From Drosophila miranda (taxonomy: Eukaryota > Arthropoda > Insecta > Diptera > Drosophilidae), in NCBI RefSeq assembly GCF_003369915.1, contig NC_046676.1, positions 7,781,501 through 7,845,500 of the forward strand: a stretch of DNA of 64,000 nucleotides, written 5' to 3'. Of this stretch, positions 63,718-64,000 are shown piece after piece. A model generated the notes under the pieces. That model did not search any database. It was not told where the DNA came from and worked only from the letters and a program-made list of their open reading frames with translations. The position numbers were made by a program, and so were the translations under genes. Each line of letters begins with the position of its first letter. Position 1 is the first letter of the stretch.

Positions 63718-64000
63718 CTTTCTACTTGTATCTCAAATTTGCAGCGTGTGGGGCGCTGTGTTAGTGGGGTGCATCGCACAGTTAGTTTTCCGAGTGCGTT
63801 CGTCTAGATCTGCAGCAGCATTCGCAGTAGTAGATACACATTTGTGGGTCTGGCTGGCAGTGGTATTGGTATTGGTTTTGGTTTTGGATTGGTTTGTTTG
63901 TGTGCACTCGTCGTAGCTGTAGATGTAGATGTTGATGTAGCTGGAACTGTATAGCTGGTGATAAGGCTCGGCTCTTCCAATTTTATCGGGTATTATTAAA
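63718..64000 (-). other. Sox14 5' region at the window edge
   Basis: Upstream of the Sox14 start codon on the minus strand. It shows ATGTAGATGTTGATGTAG and GGTTTTGGTTTTGG-type short repeats at 63870-63945. It probably contains 5'UTR; the promoter may lie outside the window. Confidence 0.35.

Overview
The window is insect nuclear DNA, and the genes place it in Drosophila. Introns are short with GT-AG ends, intergenic DNA is AT-rich with Drosophila-type simple repeats (ACAT/ATGTACAT, CA), and promoters carry Drosophila core elements (DRE, Ohler motif 1, motif 6, TATA+Inr). MAN1, Chip, HSPC300, the ejaculatory-bulb chemosensory protein PebIII, Adk2, Xxylt, Unc-89/obscurin, Pask, Phm and Sox14 together are the gene set known from distal chromosome 2R (60B) of D. 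melanogaster, so this is a conserved block of Muller element C. From memory the proteins look like close relatives of the melanogaster ones rather than copies, and the intergenic texture resembles the obscura group. The species call is inference.

Layout, left to right: MAN1 (-), Chip (+), a small chemosensory protein (+), a MADF-BESS factor (-), HSPC300/Brick1 (+, its only intron enlarged by a dead hAT DNA transposon), PebIII (-), Adk2 (-), a 2.5 kb gene-free stretch with a decayed local tandem repeat, Xxylt (-), a possible 65-residue small ORF (-), an EFCAB14-like membrane coiled-coil protein (+), a radial spoke head protein of the RSPH4/6 type (-), an SVOP-like 12-TM transporter (+), the 18.7 kb Unc-89/obscurin gene (+, 37 coding exons resolved here), a short oxysterol-binding-protein-related protein (+, with one GC-AG intron), PAS kinase (-), Phm (+) with a three-LIM-domain gene nested antisense in its fourth intron, and Sox14 (-).

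The genes do not form a pathway or operon. They are ordinary eukaryotic single genes of mixed function: nuclear envelope (MAN1), transcription (Chip, MADF-BESS, Sox14), actin regulation (HSPC300), secreted chemosensory proteins, nucleotide metabolism (Adk2), Notch-type O-glycan extension (Xxylt), cilia/flagella (RSPH), muscle M-line (Unc-89), lipid transfer (ORP), metabolic signalling (Pask) and neuropeptide amidation (Phm). All exon-intron models were built by hand from splice signals and reading-frame continuity. For every multi-exon gene the phases close exactly. No undescribed system was found. The items most worth a second look are the hAT fossil with both ends, the degenerate catalytic loops of both Unc-89 kinase domains, the GC-AG intron, the overlapping uORF on Chip, two in-frame NAGNAG acceptors in Unc-89, the alternative C-terminus of Pask, the decayed tandem repeat at 15.4-16.75 kb and the small ORF near 19.6 kb.
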